A program made the position numbers and the translations under genes. DNA of 64,000 bases from Streptomyces sp. WMMC940 (lineage in GTDB: Bacteria > Actinomycetota > Actinomycetes > Streptomycetales > Streptomycetaceae), in the NCBI RefSeq assembly GCF_027460265.1, contig NZ_JAPZBC010000001.1, forward strand, positions 5,560,001 through 5,624,000, written 5' to 3'. The notes beneath the pieces are model-generated. The model searched no databases, had not been told where the DNA came from, and was given only the letters and a program-made list of their open reading frames with translations. Positions 44,744-55,793 of this stretch are shown here, one piece after another. Every line of letters starts with the position of its first letter. Position 1 is the stretch's first letter.

Positions 44744-46420
44744 ATGACCCAGCACCTCGCTGCCCCCGCCACCGCGACGACGTCCGGCCACCGAGCCGAG
44801 CCAGCGCCATGGTGGCGGGACGCGGTGATCTACCAGGTCTATCCGCGCAGCTTCGCCGACGGCAACGGCGACGGCATGGGCGATCTCGCCGGGATACGCG
44901 GCCGGCTCCCGTACCTGAAGGAGCTCGGAGTCGACGCGGTCTGGCTCAGCCCGTTCTACGCCTCCCCACAGGCCGATGCCGGCTACGACGTCGCCGACTA
45001 CCGTGCCATCGACCCGATGTTCGGCACGCTCCACGACGCCGACGCGCTGATCCGCAGCGCCCACGCCCTGGACCTGCGGATCATCGTCGACCTCGTGCCC
45101 AACCACTGTTCCGACCAGCACGACTGGTTCCGCCAGGCGCTGCGCGAGGGCCCCGGGTCCCGGCTGCGCGAGCGCTTCCACTTCCGGCCCGGCAAGGGCG
45201 AGGACGGCGAACTGCCGCCCAACGACTGGGAGTCGATCTTCGGCGGACCGGCCTGGACGCGGACGGTGAACCCGGACGGCTCACCGGGCGAGTGGTACCT
45301 GCACCTCTTCGCCCCCGAGCAGCCGGACTTCAACTGGGAGCACCCGGCCGTCCAGGACGAGTTCCGCTCCATCCTCCGGTTCTGGCTGGACCTGGGCGCC
45401 GACGGGTTCCGTGTAGACGTCGCCCACGGCCTGGTCAAGGCACCCGGCCTGCCCGACATCGGCTCCGGCGAGCAGCTGAAGCTGCTCGGAAACGATGTCA
45501 TGCCGTTCTTCGACCAGGACGGCGTCCACGAGATCTACCGCTCCTGGCGGCGGATCCTCGACGAGTACGAGGGCGAGCGCGTCCTCGTCGCCGAGGCGTG
45601 GACCCCGACCGTGGAGCGCACCGCGCTGTACGTCCGCCCCGACGAGATGCACCAGGCCTTCAACTTCCAGTACCTCACCACCAACTGGGACGCGAAGGAA
45701 CTGCGCGAGGTCATCGACGGCTCGCTCGCCGCGATGCGGCCGGTCGGCGCGCCCACCACCTGGGTGCTGTCCAACCACGACGTCACCCGGCACGCCACCC
45801 GCTTCGGCAACCCGCCGGGCCTCGGCACCCAGCTGCGCGAGCAGGGCGACCGCGAGCTCGGCCTGCGCCGGGCCCGGGCGGCCACGCTGCTGATGCTGGC
45901 GCTGCCCGGGTCGGCGTACGTCTACCAGGGCGAGGAGCTGGGCCTGCCGGACGTCGTCGACCTGCCGGACGAGGTGCGCCAGGACCCGTCGTTCTTCCGG
46001 GCGGAGGGCCAGGACGGTTTCCGCGACGGCTGCCGGGTGCCGATCCCCTGGACGCGCGGGGGCTCGTCGTACGGCTTCGGCAGCGGCGGCAGCTGGCTCC
46101 CGCAGCCGGGCGACTGGGCCGAGCTGAGCGTGGAGGCACAGACCGGGGTGGCCGGCTCCACCCTGGAGCTGTACCGGGCGGCCCTCGCCGTGCGCCGCGA
46201 CCACCCGGGCCTCGGCGCGGGGGAAGCGGTGACCTGGCTCGACGCACCCGACGGCGTCCTCGCCCTGTCCCGCGACGGGTTCGTCTGCACCACCAACACC
46301 ACGGGCGCGCCGATCCGCCTCCCCGCACCCGGCGTACTCCTGCTGGCCAGTGCGCCGGTCGCGGTGACCGACGGCTTCGCCGTCCTGCCCGCGGACGCCA
46401 CGGCGTGGTGGACGGTGTGA
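44744..46420 (+). CDS. aglA: GH13 alpha-glucosidase, copy 2 (AglA type)
   Basis: A 558-residue cytosolic GH13 enzyme, paralogue of the one at 39.5-41.2 kb. Catalytic regions are IIVDLVPNH, GFRVDVAHG (nucleophile Asp), LVAEAWTP (acid Glu) and VLSNHDVTRH (Asp). It has an extra segment of about 16 residues (NPPGLGTQLREQGDRE) before the shared C-terminal block, absent in copy 1. It lies 49 bp after malG, as aglA does in described Streptomyces mal operons. Start ATG at 44744 is preferred over 44702, since AGGGATGA lies just before it and MTQ begins both paralogues. Confidence 0.9.
   Translation: MTQHLAAPATATTSGHRAEPAPWWRDAVIYQVYPRSFADGNGDGMGDLAGIRGRLPYLKELGVDAVWLSPFYASPQADAGYDVADYRAIDPMFGTLHDADALIRSAHALDLRIIVDLVPNHCSDQHDWFRQALREGPGSRLRERFHFRPGKGEDGELPPNDWESIFGGPAWTRTVNPDGSPGEWYLHLFAPEQPDFNWEHPAVQDEFRSILRFWLDLGADGFRVDVAHGLVKAPGLPDIGSGEQLKLLGNDVMPFFDQDGVHEIYRSWRRILDEYEGERVLVAEAWTPTVERTALYVRPDEMHQAFNFQYLTTNWDAKELREVIDGSLAAMRPVGAPTTWVLSNHDVTRHATRFGNPPGLGTQLREQGDRELGLRRARAATLLMLALPGSAYVYQGEELGLPDVVDLPDEVRQDPSFFRAEGQDGFRDGCRVPIPWTRGGSSYGFGSGGSWLPQPGDWAELSVEAQTGVAGSTLELYRAALAVRRDHPGLGAGEAVTWLDAPDGVLALSRDGFVCTTNTTGAPIRLPAPGVLLLASAPVAVTDGFAVLPADATAWWTV
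45860..46251 (+). repeat. Gene-conversion tract, copy 2 (inverted match to 39690-40081)
   Basis: This is the partner of the tract in agl copy 1, with 390 of 392 bases identical. The tract begins just after the copy-2-specific insertion and ends within the codons for DAPDG/DAPEG. Confidence 0.9.
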
Positions 46421-47448
46421 CGATCCCCAGGCCGAGGGGCACCGCGGGGGCGGGTGCTCCCCGGCTCACCGACATCGCCGCGCAGGCCGACGTCAGCGAG
46501 GCCACGGTCAGCCGTGTCCTCAACGGCAAGCCCGGTGTGTCGGCGGCGACCCGCACCCGGGTGCTCGCGGCGCTCGACATCCTCGGCTATGAGCGCCCGG
46601 TGCGGCTGCGGCGGCGCAGCGCGGGACTGATCGGCCTGGTGGTGCCCGAGCTCACCAACCCGATCTTCCCGGCGTTCGCCCAGGTCATCGAGCAGGTGCT
46701 GGCCGGGCACGGCTACACACCGGTGCTGTGCTGCCAGCAGCCCGGCGGGGCCAGCGAGGACGAGCTCGTGGAGCAACTGGAGGAGAGCGGTGTCGACGGC
46801 ATCGTCTTCCTCTCGGGACTCCACGCGGACACGGCGGCGGACCAGGGACGCTATGCCGAACTGGCGGCGCGCCGGGTGCCGTTCGTGCTCGTCAACGGCT
46901 GGAACGAACAGGTCTCGGCGCCGTTCGTCTCGCCCGACGACCACATGGCCGCGGGCATGGCCGTGCGCCATCTCGCCGAACTCGGGCACGAGCGCATCGG
47001 GCTCGCGGTGGGGCCGGTGCGCTACGTGCCGTCGCGGCGGAAGACGGAGGGCTTCCTGGCGGCGGCCGGACCGGACGCCGAACGGTACGTCCGGCACACC
47101 CTGTTCAGCGTCGAGGGCGGTCACGCCGCCGCCGCCGAGCTCATCGACGCGGGCTGCACCGGAATCGTCTGCGGCAGCGACATGATGGCGCTCGGGGTGA
47201 TCCGGGCGGCGCGCGAGCGCGGCCTGGACGTGCCGGGCGAACTGTCGGTGGTCGGGTACGACGACTCGCCGCTGATCCCCTTCACGGACCCGCCGCTGAC
47301 GACCGTGCGGCAGCCGGTCCAGGCCATGGCGTCGGCGGCGGTCGGCGCGCTGCTGGAGGAGATCCGCGGGAACCCCGTGCCCAGCACCGAATACGTCTTC
47401 CAGCCGGAGCTGGTGGTACGCGGCTCGACGGCGAGGGCGCGGAGCTGA
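46417..47448 (+). CDS. LacI-family maltose regulator, copy 2
   Basis: A 343-residue LacI protein of the same length as copy 1. The HTH RLTDIAAQADVSEATVSRVL and hinge NGKPGVSAATRTRVLAALDI share the recognition helix VSEATVSRVLNGKPGV exactly with copy 1, so both may bind the same operators. The ligand domain has GLVVPELTNPIFPAFAQVIE and VVGYDDSPLIPFTDPPLTTV. The GTG start overlaps the aglA stop (GTGA, 46417-46420). It ends the mal operon, before a hairpin. It may have a different inducer or act as an autoregulator. Confidence 0.88.
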   Translation: MTIPRPRGTAGAGAPRLTDIAAQADVSEATVSRVLNGKPGVSAATRTRVLAALDILGYERPVRLRRRSAGLIGLVVPELTNPIFPAFAQVIEQVLAGHGYTPVLCCQQPGGASEDELVEQLEESGVDGIVFLSGLHADTAADQGRYAELAARRVPFVLVNGWNEQVSAPFVSPDDHMAAGMAVRHLAELGHERIGLAVGPVRYVPSRRKTEGFLAAAGPDAERYVRHTLFSVEGGHAAAAELIDAGCTGIVCGSDMMALGVIRAARERGLDVPGELSVVGYDDSPLIPFTDPPLTTVRQPVQAMASAAVGALLEEIRGNPVPSTEYVFQPELVVRGSTARARS

Positions 47449-47472
47449 CCGGTCGGCCGGGACGGCCGTCAC

Positions 47473-47513
47473 GCCATCTGCCCGCAGGGTGAAAAACCTT
47501 GCAGGCAGATGGC
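47473..47513 (+). terminator. Imperfect long stem-loop ending the mal operon
   Basis: A perfect 10-bp base stem, GCCATCTGCC (47473-47482) and GGCAGATGGC (47504-47513), extends inward with GCAGGG and CCTTGC around a TGAAAAA loop. It lies 25 bp past the lacI stop. The inner CTTGCAG also resembles a regulatory element seen before Streptomyces amylase genes, so a dual role is possible. Confidence 0.65.
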
Positions 47514-47542
47514 GTCCGTGTTTCCCGGATGTGTCCGAACGG

Positions 47543-47571
47543 TTGACCGGGCAATCGTTCGGGCCTACCGT
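47543..47571 (+). promoter_or_regulatory. Promoter of the secreted alpha-amylase gene
   Basis: TTGACC (47543-47548) and TACCGT (47566-47571) are separated by exactly 17 bp, close to the sigma-70 type consensus of Streptomyces. A nearby odd palindrome, TTGCAGCAA at about 47598, lies in the leader and could be a LacI/MalR half-site pair. Confidence 0.7.
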
Positions 47572-47681
47572 CACCTGCGCGGAGGGTCCTTTCAGTTTTG
47601 CAGCAAGAACCTTCAACACCCCCACCCCAGGCCCTCGCTCACCACCTCCCACCTCCCTTCCTGAGCCGCAGGAGGAAGCAC

Positions 47682-49370
47682 ATGGCCAGCAGATCTCTGG
47701 CTGCCGCGCTCGCCGTCGTGGCGGGCACGGCAGCCGCGGTGATCGCGCCACCCGGGGCAGCGCAGGCGGCCCCGCCCGGCACCAAGGACGTCACCGCCGT
47801 CCTCTTCGAATGGCGCTTCGACTCGGTCGCGCAGGCGTGCACCGGCACCCTGGGCCCGGCCGGGTACGGATACGTCCAGGTCTCCCCGCCCCAGGAGCAC
47901 ATACAGGGCGGGCAGTGGTGGACGTCGTACCAGCCCGTCAGCTACCGGATCGCGGGGCGGCTGGGCGACCGCGCCGCGTTCACGAACATGGTCGACGCCT
48001 GTCACTCGGCGGGCGTCAAGGTCGTCGTCGACACCGTCATCAACCACATGGCCGCCGGGAACGGCACGGGCACGGGCGGCTCGTCGTACACCAAGTACGG
48101 GTACCCCGGCCTGTACTCGGCCCCGGACATGGACGACTGCACCGCGCAGATCACCGACTACCGGGACCGCGCCAACGTCCAGAACTGCGAACTCGTCGGG
48201 CTCGCGGACCTCGACACCGGCGAGGAGTACGTCCGCGACAGGATCGCGGGCTACATGAACGACCTGCTGTCGCTCGGCGTCGACGGCTTCCGGGTCGACG
48301 CCGCCAAGCACATGCCGGCCGCGGACCTGGCCGCGATCAAGGCCAGGCTCAGCGACCCGGGCGCGTACTGGAAGCAGGAGGCGATCCACGGCGCAGGCGA
48401 GGCCGTCCAGCCCGACGAGTACCTGGGCAACGGCGATGTGCAGGAGTTCCGCTACGCCCGCGACCTCAAGCGGGTCTTCCTCAACGAGAACCTGGCGTAC
48501 CTGAAGAACTTCGGCGAGGGCTGGGGCTACATGACGAGCGGCAAGTCCGCCGTCTTCGTCGACAACCACGACACCGAGCGCGGCGGCGACACCCTGAACT
48601 ACAAGAACGGCGCCGACTACACCCTGGCGAACGTGTTCATGCTGGCCTGGCCCTACGGCTCGCCGGACGTCCACTCCGGCTACGAGTGGTCCGACAAGGA
48701 CGCGGGCCCGCCCAACGGCGGCACGGTGAACGCCTGCTACAGCGACGGCTGGAAGTGCCAGCACGCCTGGCGCGAGATCTCCTCCATGGTCGCCTTCCGG
48801 AACGTGGCGCGCGGTCAGGGCGTCACGAACTGGTGGGACAACGGCGCCGACGCGATCGCGTTCGGCCGGGGCGACAAGGCGTACGTGGCCGTCAACCACG
48901 AGACCTCGGTGCTGACCCGCACCTTCCAGACCTCCCTCCCGGCCGGCGACTACTGCGACGTCCAGTCGGGCACGGGCGTCACGGTGAACGGCGCCGGCCA
49001 GTTCACCCGGACCCTCGGCCCGAACACGGCCGTCGCGCTGCACGCCGGTGCGAGGAACTGCGGCGGCGGATCGTCCGCCTCCGGCGCCTCGTTCGCGGTC
49101 AACGCCACGACCGTGCCCGGCCAGGACATCTATGTCACCGGCAACCAGGCCGCCCTCGGCAACTGGAACACCGGCAGCGCCCTCAAGCTCGACCCGGCGG
49201 GCTACCCCGTGTGGAAGCTCGACGCCGGCCTGCCCGCCGGCACCTCCTTCGAGTACAAGTACCTGCGCAAGGACGCCGTGGGCAACGTCACCTGGGAGAC
49301 CGGGGCGAACCGTACGGCGACGGTCCCGCCCACCGGCAGGGTGAGCCTCGACGACACCTGGCGGTCCTGA
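47682..49370 (+). CDS. Secreted alpha-amylase with CBM20 starch-binding module
   Basis: A 562-residue secreted GH13 enzyme that makes endo cuts in starch. The signal peptide [20 protein letters not shown] ends near AQA-APP. The catalytic domain (about 35-460) has [19 protein letters not shown] (nucleophile Asp about 205), [10 protein letters not shown] (acid Glu about 240) and FVDNHDTER (Asp about 297). The C-terminal CBM20 starts near [20 protein letters not shown] and ends [12 protein letters not shown], binding raw starch. AGGAGG sits before the ATG at 47682. It has its own promoter and is probably repressed by MalR and induced by maltose. Confidence 0.93.
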   Translation: MASRSLAAALAVVAGTAAAVIAPPGAAQAAPPGTKDVTAVLFEWRFDSVAQACTGTLGPAGYGYVQVSPPQEHIQGGQWWTSYQPVSYRIAGRLGDRAAFTNMVDACHSAGVKVVVDTVINHMAAGNGTGTGGSSYTKYGYPGLYSAPDMDDCTAQITDYRDRANVQNCELVGLADLDTGEEYVRDRIAGYMNDLLSLGVDGFRVDAAKHMPAADLAAIKARLSDPGAYWKQEAIHGAGEAVQPDEYLGNGDVQEFRYARDLKRVFLNENLAYLKNFGEGWGYMTSGKSAVFVDNHDTERGGDTLNYKNGADYTLANVFMLAWPYGSPDVHSGYEWSDKDAGPPNGGTVNACYSDGWKCQHAWREISSMVAFRNVARGQGVTNWWDNGADAIAFGRGDKAYVAVNHETSVLTRTFQTSLPAGDYCDVQSGTGVTVNGAGQFTRTLGPNTAVALHAGARNCGGGSSASGASFAVNATTVPGQDIYVTGNQAALGNWNTGSALKLDPAGYPVWKLDAGLPAGTSFEYKYLRKDAVGNVTWETGANRTATVPPTGRVSLDDTWRS

Positions 49371-49580
49371 GGTCCAGGGCCGGGCGGCCGGCCGCCGGTG
49401 CACGTCCCGGCGCCGCCGCCCGTCCGGACCCCGGGCGCGCGCGGCCGGGGCGGCACCACCACCACGGCCGTTCCGCCCGGACCCGGGCGGTCCGAGAAGT
49501 CCCGCGGGCCACGGGCCGCGCGCCACGAGCCCACGAGCAGCCCATCAGCCCACGGCCACAGACGTGTTCCGACGAGTACC

Positions 49581-49610
49581 GACACGCGTTCCGACACGCG
49601 TTCCGACGAG
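49581..49610. repeat. Short direct repeat before the pullulanase gene
   Basis: CGACACGCGTTC occurs twice in tandem at about 49581 and 49593, flanked by two further CGACGAGT copies. It lies 25-55 bp upstream of the pullulanase start and may be in its leader. Confidence 0.45.
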
Positions 49611-49634
49611 TCCAGACCAGTGAGGAGAACCCTT

Positions 49635-52600
49635 GTGACACCCCCCTCGCGCGCCCGGCGCAGAACGGTGGCGGCCGGCCTGGCCGTGGCCGTGTGCGCC
49701 GCACTCGCGCCCGCCGTGCCCGCCGCCGCGGCGAAGCCGCCCGCCCCACCGTCCGACGCCCACCTCGCCGCACAGCCCGCCCGGCACGATCTGACGCGCG
49801 AGCAGTTCTACTTCGTGCTGCCGGACCGGTTCGCGAACGGCACGCGGGCCAACGACCGCGGGGGACTGACCGGTTCACGCCTGGAGACCGGCTACGACCC
49901 CACCGACAAGGGCTTCTACCAGGGCGGCGACCTCAAGGGACTCACCAAGCGCCTGGACTACATCAAGGGCCTCGGCACGACCGCCATCTGGCTCGCGCCC
50001 ATCTTCAAGAACCGGCCCGTACAGGGCAGTGGCGAGGACGCGTCGGCGGGCTACCACGGTTACTGGATCACCGACTTCACCCAGGTCGACCCGCACTTCG
50101 GCACCAACCGGGACCTGGAGACGCTGATCGACAAGGCCCATGCCAAGGGCATGAAGGTCTTCTTCGACGTCATCACCAACCACACCGCCGACACCGTCGA
50201 CTACGCCGAGAAGGCCTACGGCTACCGCCCCAAGGGCTCCCACCCGTACCTCGACAAGAGCGGCCGCCCGTTCGACGACCGGGACGGGATCCCGCGCGGC
50301 GCGGTCGACGCCGACTCCTTCCCGTACACCCCGGTCAAGGGCGAGGGCGCCGTCACCAAGGTCCCGGCATGGCTCAACGACCCGACGATGTACCACAACC
50401 GGGGCGACTCCACCTGGGCCGGGGAGAGCGCCGAGTACGGCGATTTCGTCGGATTGGACGACCTGTGGACCGAGCGGCCCGAGGTCGTCGAGGGCATGAA
50501 GCGGATCTACGAGAAGTGGGTCCGCGATTTCCGGATAGACGGCTTCCGGATCGACACGGTCAAGCACGTCGACCTGGACTTCTGGACCCAGTGGGCGACC
50601 GCGCTGGACGCGTACGCGGCCAAGCGCGGCCGCGAGGACTTCTTCATGTTCGGCGAGGTGTTCTCCGCCGACACCGCCGTGACGTCGCCGTACGTCACCC
50701 GGGGCCGGCTCGACTCGACCCTCGACTTCCCCTTCCAGGACGCGGCCCGCGCCTACGCCTCGCAGGGCGCAGACGCCGGCCGGCTCGCCAAGGTCTTCGC
50801 CGACGACTACCGGTACACCACCGACAAGGCCAACGCCTACGAGCAGGTGACCTTCCTCGGCAACCACGACATGGGCCGCATCGGCACCTTCCTGAAGCAG
50901 GACAACCCCGGCGCCGACGACGCCGAGCTGCTGAAGCGGGCCCGTCTCGCCAACGAGCTGATGTTCCTCAGCCGAGGCAACCCGGTCGTCTACTACGGCG
51001 ACGAGCAGGGCTTCACCGGCGCGGGCGGCGACAAGGACGCCCGCCAGACCCTGTTCGCGTCGAGGACCGCCGACTACCTCGACGACGACCGGCTCGGCAC
51101 GGACCGCACCCACGCCGACGACGCGTACGACACCGGGCACCCCGTCTACCGTTCGATCGCCGCGCTGTCGAAGCTCACCCGTGAGCACCCGGCGCTGCGC
51201 GACGGCGTCCAGCAGGAGCGCTACGCCAAGGACTCCGTGTACGCCTTCTCCCGCACGGACGGGAAGAAGCGCGCGGGAGCCGTCGAGTACCTGGTGGCCG
51301 TCAACAACGCCACCACCGCGAAGACCGTCACCGTGCCCGTGGACTCGGCGGAGTTCCGGGCCCTGTACGGCGGTTCCGGCACCGTGCGCGCCACCGGCGG
51401 CCGGGTCACCGTCACCGTGCCCGCGCTGTCGTCGCTGGTGCTGCGCGCGACCGGGCCCCTCGCGGCCCCCGCCGCGAAGCCGTCCCTCACTCTCAGGGCC
51501 CCCGCCGCCGGGGCGACCGGCACCGTGGAGATCTCCGCCGCCCCCGAGGGCGGACGACTCAACCGGGTCGTCTTCGCCGCGCAGGTGGGCAACGGCAAGT
51601 GGCGCACCCTCGGCACCGCCGACCACGCCCCGTACAAGGTGACCCAGCACATCACGGCGCCCGCCGGGACGCCCCTGCGCTACAAGGCGGTCGTCGTCGA
51701 CAGCCTCGGCCGCACCGCGAGCGCCCGGGCCGCGACCACCGCCGGCCAGGTCCCGCCGCCCGAGAGGCCCACGGCCGTCGAGCGCACCCACGCCGTCGTC
51801 CACTACAAGCGCGCCGACGGCGACTACGACGGCGCACGGCTGAAGGCCGCCGGGACCACGGCCGCGTTCACCGGCCGCGACGCCTGGGGCGCCTTCGCCT
51901 GGGTCAAGGTCCCCGAGGGCACGTCGGCCCTCTCGTACACCGTCGAGAAGGACGGCGCCGCCGACGGGCCGCAGCGCACCATCGACCTCGGCCGCACCGG
52001 CGAGGTCTGGATCACTCAGGGCCAGGACGGCCAGTCCGGCACCGCTCCCGACGGTGCCCGCCCGCCGCAGGACACCGGGAAGGCCGTGCTCCACTACCAC
52101 CGGCCCGACGGCGACTACGACGGCTGGGGCCTGCACACCTGGACGGGCGCCGCCGAGCCCACCGACTGGTCGAAGCCGCTGATGCCGGTCCGGAAGGACG
52201 CGTACGGGGTCACCTTCGAGGTCCCGCTCGCCGACGGCGCCGGCTCGCTCAGCTACATCGTGCACAAGGGCGACCAGAAGGACCTGCCGACCGACCAGTC
52301 GCTGTCCTTCGGCAGCCACGGCCGCGAGGTGTGGATGCTCGCCGGGCAGCCTCAGTACCTGCTGCCGATGAGCGGCGGCGCGCCGTCGCTGGACCTGGCC
52401 GAGGCGGAGGCGCAGTTCATCGACCGCACCACCGTGGTGTGGAAGGTGAAGCCCACCGACGCCACCAGCCAGCAGCTCGTGTACGCGCCCGGCGGCGGCA
52501 TCGGGATCGTCGACGGCGCACTCAGCGACGAGGGGCGGTGGTTGCGGCTGAACCCGTCCGCGCTGTCCGACGCCCAGAAGGCGAAGTACCCGCACCTGAA

Positions 52601-54962
52601 GGACTTCCCCGCCTTCACCGTCGACCCGCGCGACCGCGACCGGGTCGAGGACGCCCTGCGCGGCCAGCTGATCGCCACCCAGCGCAACGCGGCCGGCGCC
52701 CTGCTCGCCGCGACCGGAGTGCAGATCCCGGGCGTCCTCGACGACCTGTACGCGGGCAGGGCACAGCAGGCCGCGCTCGGACCGGTGTTCCGCAAGGGGC
52801 GCCCGACGCTGTCCGTGTGGGCCCCCACCGCACGCAGGGTCGCCCTCGAACTGGACGGGAAGACCGTCCCGATGCGCCGCGACGACGCCTCCGGCGTCTG
52901 GTCGGTCAACGGCCCGGCGAGCTGGCGGGGCAAGCCCTACCGGTACGCCGTGACGGTCTGGGCGCCGAGCGTGCGGAAGCTGGTCACCAACAGGGTCACC
53001 GATCCGTACTCCACCGCCCTCACCACGGACTCGGCCCGCAGCCTCGTCGTCGACCTCGCCGACCCGAAGCTCGCGCCCGAGGGCTGGTCCACGCTGCGCA
53101 AGCCGGCCGCCGTGCCGCTGAGGGGCGCCCAGATCCAGGAGCTGCACGTCCGCGACTTCTCGGTCGCCGACCGCACCGCGAGGAACAAGGGCGGCTATCT
53201 GGCCTTCACCGAGCGTGAGTCGGACGGTATGAAGCACCTGGCGGCGCTCGCGAGGAGCGGCACCTCCTACGTGCATCTGCTGCCCGCCTTCGACATCGGG
53301 ACCATCCCGGAGAGGAAGTCGGACCAGTCCGTGCCGGACTGCGACCTGAAGGTGTACGCACCGGACTCCGAGGAGCAGCAGGCCTGTGTCGCGAAGGCGG
53401 CTGCGAAGGACGCCTACAACTGGGGGTACGACCCACTGCACTACACCGTCCCCGAGGGCTCCTACGCCTCCGACCCCGAGGGCACGCGCCGCACGGTCGA
53501 GTTCCGGCGGATGGTGCAGGGCCTGAACGGCGCCGGGCTGCGCACCGTGATGGACGTCGTCTACAACCACACCGTCGCGAGCGGTCAGTCCGAGAAGTCC
53601 GTGCTGGACCGGATCGTCCCCGGCTACTACCAGCGGCTCCTCGACGACGGCTCGGTGGCCACGTCCACCTGCTGCGCCAACACCGCGCCCGAGAACGCCA
53701 TGATGGGCAAGCTCGTCGTGGACTCCGTCGTCACCTGGGCGAGGCACTACAAGGTCGACGGCTTCCGGTTCGACCTGATGGGCCACCACCCGAAGGCGAA
53801 CATGCTCGCCGTCCGCAAGGCCCTCGACGCGCTCACCGTCGCGAAGGACGGCGTCGACGGGAAGAAGATCGTCCTGTACGGGGAGGGCTGGAACTTCGGC
53901 GAGATCGCGGACGACGTCCGGTTCGTCCAGGCCACCCAGAAGAACATGGCCGGTACGGGGATCGCCACCTTCTCCGACCGGGCGCGGGACGCCGTCCGAG
54001 GCGGCGGCCCGTTCGACGAGGACCCGGGCGTCCAGGGCTTCGCCTCCGGTCTGTTCACCGAACCCAACGGCTCCGGGGCCAACGGCACCCCGGCCGAGCA
54101 GAGGGCCCGGCTGCTGCACTACCAGGACCTGATCAAGGTCGGACTGTCCGGCAACCTGGCGTCGTACACCTTCACCGACACCCGGGGCCGCACGGTCAAG
54201 GGCTCCGAGGTGGACTACAACGGCTCACCCGCGGGCTACGCGGCGGTACCCGGTGACGCCCTGGCCTACGCGGACGCCCACGACAACGAGACGCTCTACG
54301 ACGCGCTCGCGTTCAAGCTGCCGCAGTCCGTCCCCGCGTCCGGCCGGGCCCGGATGCAGGTCCTTGCGATGGCGACGGCCGCGCTCTCCCAGGGGCCCGC
54401 ACTGTCGCAGGCCGGCACCGACCTCCTGCGGTCGAAGTCGCTGGACCGCAACTCCTACGACAGCGGCGACTGGTTCAACCCCGTCCACTGGGACTGCCGC
54501 GACGGCAACGGCTTCGGACGCGGCCTGCCGCCGGCCGCCGACAACAAGGACAAGTGGCCGTACGCCAAGCCACTGCTGACCGCGCCCGCGCTGAAGCCCG
54601 GCTGCGCGGAGATCACCGGCACCTCGGCCGCCTACCGCGATCTGCTGAGGATCCGCACGACCGAGAAGGAGTTCGGACTCGGCTCGGCGGACGAGGTGCA
54701 GTCGGCGCTCTCGTTCCCGCTGTCGGGGACGGACGAGACCCCGGGCGTGATCACCATGCGCCTCGGTGATCTGGTCGTGGTGTTCAACGCCACCCCGGAC
54801 CGGCAGACCCAGCGGATCGGCGCCCTCGCGGGCACGTCCCACGGGCTGCACCGGGTCCAGGCCGGAGGCGCCGACCCGGTGGTCAAGTCCGCGTCGTACG
54901 ACGGTGCCACCGGCACCTTCGCGGTGCCGGGACGCACGGTCGCCGTCTTCACCCGCGGCTGA
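49635..54962 (+). CDS. Secreted alpha-amylase/pullulanase fusion
   Basis: A 1775-residue secreted enzyme with two GH13 catalytic domains. The signal peptide ([20 protein letters not shown] to AAAA) precedes an alpha-amylase domain with [17 protein letters not shown] and LGNHDMGRI. Then come two CBM41-type modules ([14 protein letters not shown] and [14 protein letters not shown]), a pullulanase N-domain with CBM48-like [14 protein letters not shown], and a pullulanase domain with [18 protein letters not shown] (Asp about 1379), YGEGWNF and [11 protein letters not shown]. It should hydrolyse both alpha-1,4 and alpha-1,6 bonds. The GTG at 49635 has GAGGAG upstream. It follows the amylase gene in the same direction. 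Confidence 0.93.
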   Translation: MTPPSRARRRTVAAGLAVAVCAALAPAVPAAAAKPPAPPSDAHLAAQPARHDLTREQFYFVLPDRFANGTRANDRGGLTGSRLETGYDPTDKGFYQGGDLKGLTKRLDYIKGLGTTAIWLAPIFKNRPVQGSGEDASAGYHGYWITDFTQVDPHFGTNRDLETLIDKAHAKGMKVFFDVITNHTADTVDYAEKAYGYRPKGSHPYLDKSGRPFDDRDGIPRGAVDADSFPYTPVKGEGAVTKVPAWLNDPTMYHNRGDSTWAGESAEYGDFVGLDDLWTERPEVVEGMKRIYEKWVRDFRIDGFRIDTVKHVDLDFWTQWATALDAYAAKRGREDFFMFGEVFSADTAVTSPYVTRGRLDSTLDFPFQDAARAYASQGADAGRLAKVFADDYRYTTDKANAYEQVTFLGNHDMGRIGTFLKQDNPGADDAELLKRARLANELMFLSRGNPVVYYGDEQGFTGAGGDKDARQTLFASRTADYLDDDRLGTDRTHADDAYDTGHPVYRSIAALSKLTREHPALRDGVQQERYAKDSVYAFSRTDGKKRAGAVEYLVAVNNATTAKTVTVPVDSAEFRALYGGSGTVRATGGRVTVTVPALSSLVLRATGPLAAPAAKPSLTLRAPAAGATGTVEISAAPEGGRLNRVVFAAQVGNGKWRTLGTADHAPYKVTQHITAPAGTPLRYKAVVVDSLGRTASARAATTAGQVPPPERPTAVERTHAVVHYKRADGDYDGARLKAAGTTAAFTGRDAWGAFAWVKVPEGTSALSYTVEKDGAADGPQRTIDLGRTGEVWITQGQDGQSGTAPDGARPPQDTGKAVLHYHRPDGDYDGWGLHTWTGAAEPTDWSKPLMPVRKDAYGVTFEVPLADGAGSLSYIVHKGDQKDLPTDQSLSFGSHGREVWMLAGQPQYLLPMSGGAPSLDLAEAEAQFIDRTTVVWKVKPTDATSQQLVYAPGGGIGIVDGALSDEGRWLRLNPSALSDAQKAKYPHLKDFPAFTVDPRDRDRVEDALRGQLIATQRNAAGALLAATGVQIPGVLDDLYAGRAQQAALGPVFRKGRPTLSVWAPTARRVALELDGKTVPMRRDDASGVWSVNGPASWRGKPYRYAVTVWAPSVRKLVTNRVTDPYSTALTTDSARSLVVDLADPKLAPEGWSTLRKPAAVPLRGAQIQELHVRDFSVADRTARNKGGYLAFTERESDGMKHLAALARSGTSYVHLLPAFDIGTIPERKSDQSVPDCDLKVYAPDSEEQQACVAKAAAKDAYNWGYDPLHYTVPEGSYASDPEGTRRTVEFRRMVQGLNGAGLRTVMDVVYNHTVASGQSEKSVLDRIVPGYYQRLLDDGSVATSTCCANTAPENAMMGKLVVDSVVTWARHYKVDGFRFDLMGHHPKANMLAVRKALDALTVAKDGVDGKKIVLYGEGWNFGEIADDVRFVQATQKNMAGTGIATFSDRARDAVRGGGPFDEDPGVQGFASGLFTEPNGSGANGTPAEQRARLLHYQDLIKVGLSGNLASYTFTDTRGRTVKGSEVDYNGSPAGYAAVPGDALAYADAHDNETLYDALAFKLPQSVPASGRARMQVLAMATAALSQGPALSQAGTDLLRSKSLDRNSYDSGDWFNPVHWDCRDGNGFGRGLPPAADNKDKWPYAKPLLTAPALKPGCAEITGTSAAYRDLLRIRTTEKEFGLGSADEVQSALSFPLSGTDETPGVITMRLGDLVVVFNATPDRQTQRIGALAGTSHGLHRVQAGGADPVVKSASYDGATGTFAVPGRTVAVFTRG

Positions 54963-54992
54963 CGCGCGGCGGCGCGCCGGGGTCCTCGGGGC

Positions 54993-55730
54993 TCAGGCGC
55001 GCTGCTGCGGAACCCGCGCCGCGGGTGCCGGGGACGGCACCCGCGGCACGAGGACCACGAGCCTGCCGACGAGGTCCCCGAAGGGCCCGTCGGCCGGCTC
55101 GTCCCGCATGATGCGCTCCAGCACGGCCGCCATGTCCGGGTCGTACGCCGCGGGCACCGCCACCAGCGCCGCGAAGTCGTGGACCAGTTGGAGCTCCAGC
55201 TCCGCGCGCGGTATCTCCCGTCCGTCCAGCCAGATCAGCGCGGTGGACTCGGCCAGTGACACCCAGGACCGCACCACCAGCCGCAGCCTCGGCGCCGGGT
55301 CGGTGACGCCGAGATGGGCCATGATCTGCTCGTAGGCCGCCTGGCGGACCCCGTCGATCACCGCGCTGGTGGTGCCGGTGCCTGCCGCGGGACCGCCCCG
55401 CATCAGCGCCGAGAAGCCCGGTCCGTGCTCGTCGACGAAGTCGAAGAACCGGCGCATCACCCTCAGCAGCCGTCCGCCGAGCGGTCCTTCGTGCCGCTCC
55501 GAGAAGCGGTGGGCGAGGTCCTCCGCCGCGCGCCGCAGCGCGGCCTCGTACAGGCTCTGCTTGCCGGGGAAGTAGTGGTAGACCAGCGGGCGCGAGATGC
55601 CCGCGGCGGCGGCGATCTCGTCGATCGACACCTCTTCGGGGGAGCGGTGGCTGAACAGTTCCAGCGCCACCCCGATCAGCTGCTGCCTGCGCTCTTCGAC
55701 GCCCATCCTGCGGCGAACCCCGGTCGTCAT
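54993..55730 (-). CDS. TetR-family regulator
   Basis: A 245-residue regulator. The HTH is SIDEIAAAAGISRPLVYHYF, preceded by RRQQLIGVALELFSHR. The C-terminal domain is helical with a long Pro-rich tail. The ATG at 55730 lies six bases after TAGGCT, a possible -10, with no ribosome site. It is divergent from a small membrane protein gene; the 63-bp gap holds a 13-bp inverted repeat. Its ligand is unknown. It is convergent with the pullulanase gene, 30 bp apart. Confidence 0.88.
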   Translation of the reverse strand: MTTGVRRRMGVEERRQQLIGVALELFSHRSPEEVSIDEIAAAAGISRPLVYHYFPGKQSLYEAALRRAAEDLAHRFSERHEGPLGGRLLRVMRRFFDFVDEHGPGFSALMRGGPAAGTGTTSAVIDGVRQAAYEQIMAHLGVTDPAPRLRLVVRSWVSLAESTALIWLDGREIPRAELELQLVHDFAALVAVPAAYDPDMAAVLERIMRDEPADGPFGDLVGRLVVLVPRVPSPAPAARVPQQRA

Positions 55731-55736
55731 GCGAAC

Positions 55737-55785
55737 AGCCTAACGGCCGGGCCTCGGACGCCGTCCGCCGCTCGGCCGTTAGGCT
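55737..55785. promoter_or_regulatory. Symmetric divergent promoter with 13-bp inverted repeat
   Basis: AGCCTAACGGCCG (55737-55749) and CGGCCGTTAGGCT (55773-55785) are perfect inverse copies, separated by 23 bp. Each arm contains TAGGCT reading outward, placed six bases before the TetR ATG on one side and eight bases before the membrane-protein ATG on the other. The repeat can be the two -10 regions, a TetR operator pair, or both. Confidence 0.65.
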
Positions 55786-55793
55786 TCCGGAGC

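Noticed and set aside
47498..47504. CTTGCAG as a stand-alone amylase operator
   Set aside because: It lies within the arm of a strong stem-loop after the mal operon, so its presence is explained; a regulatory role is possible but not supported on its own.
49875..54119. A 1414-residue minus-strand open frame opposite the pullulanase gene
   Set aside because: It is a long antisense shadow caused by high GC and codon bias; its translation is low in motifs and the plus-strand gene has full catalytic sites.
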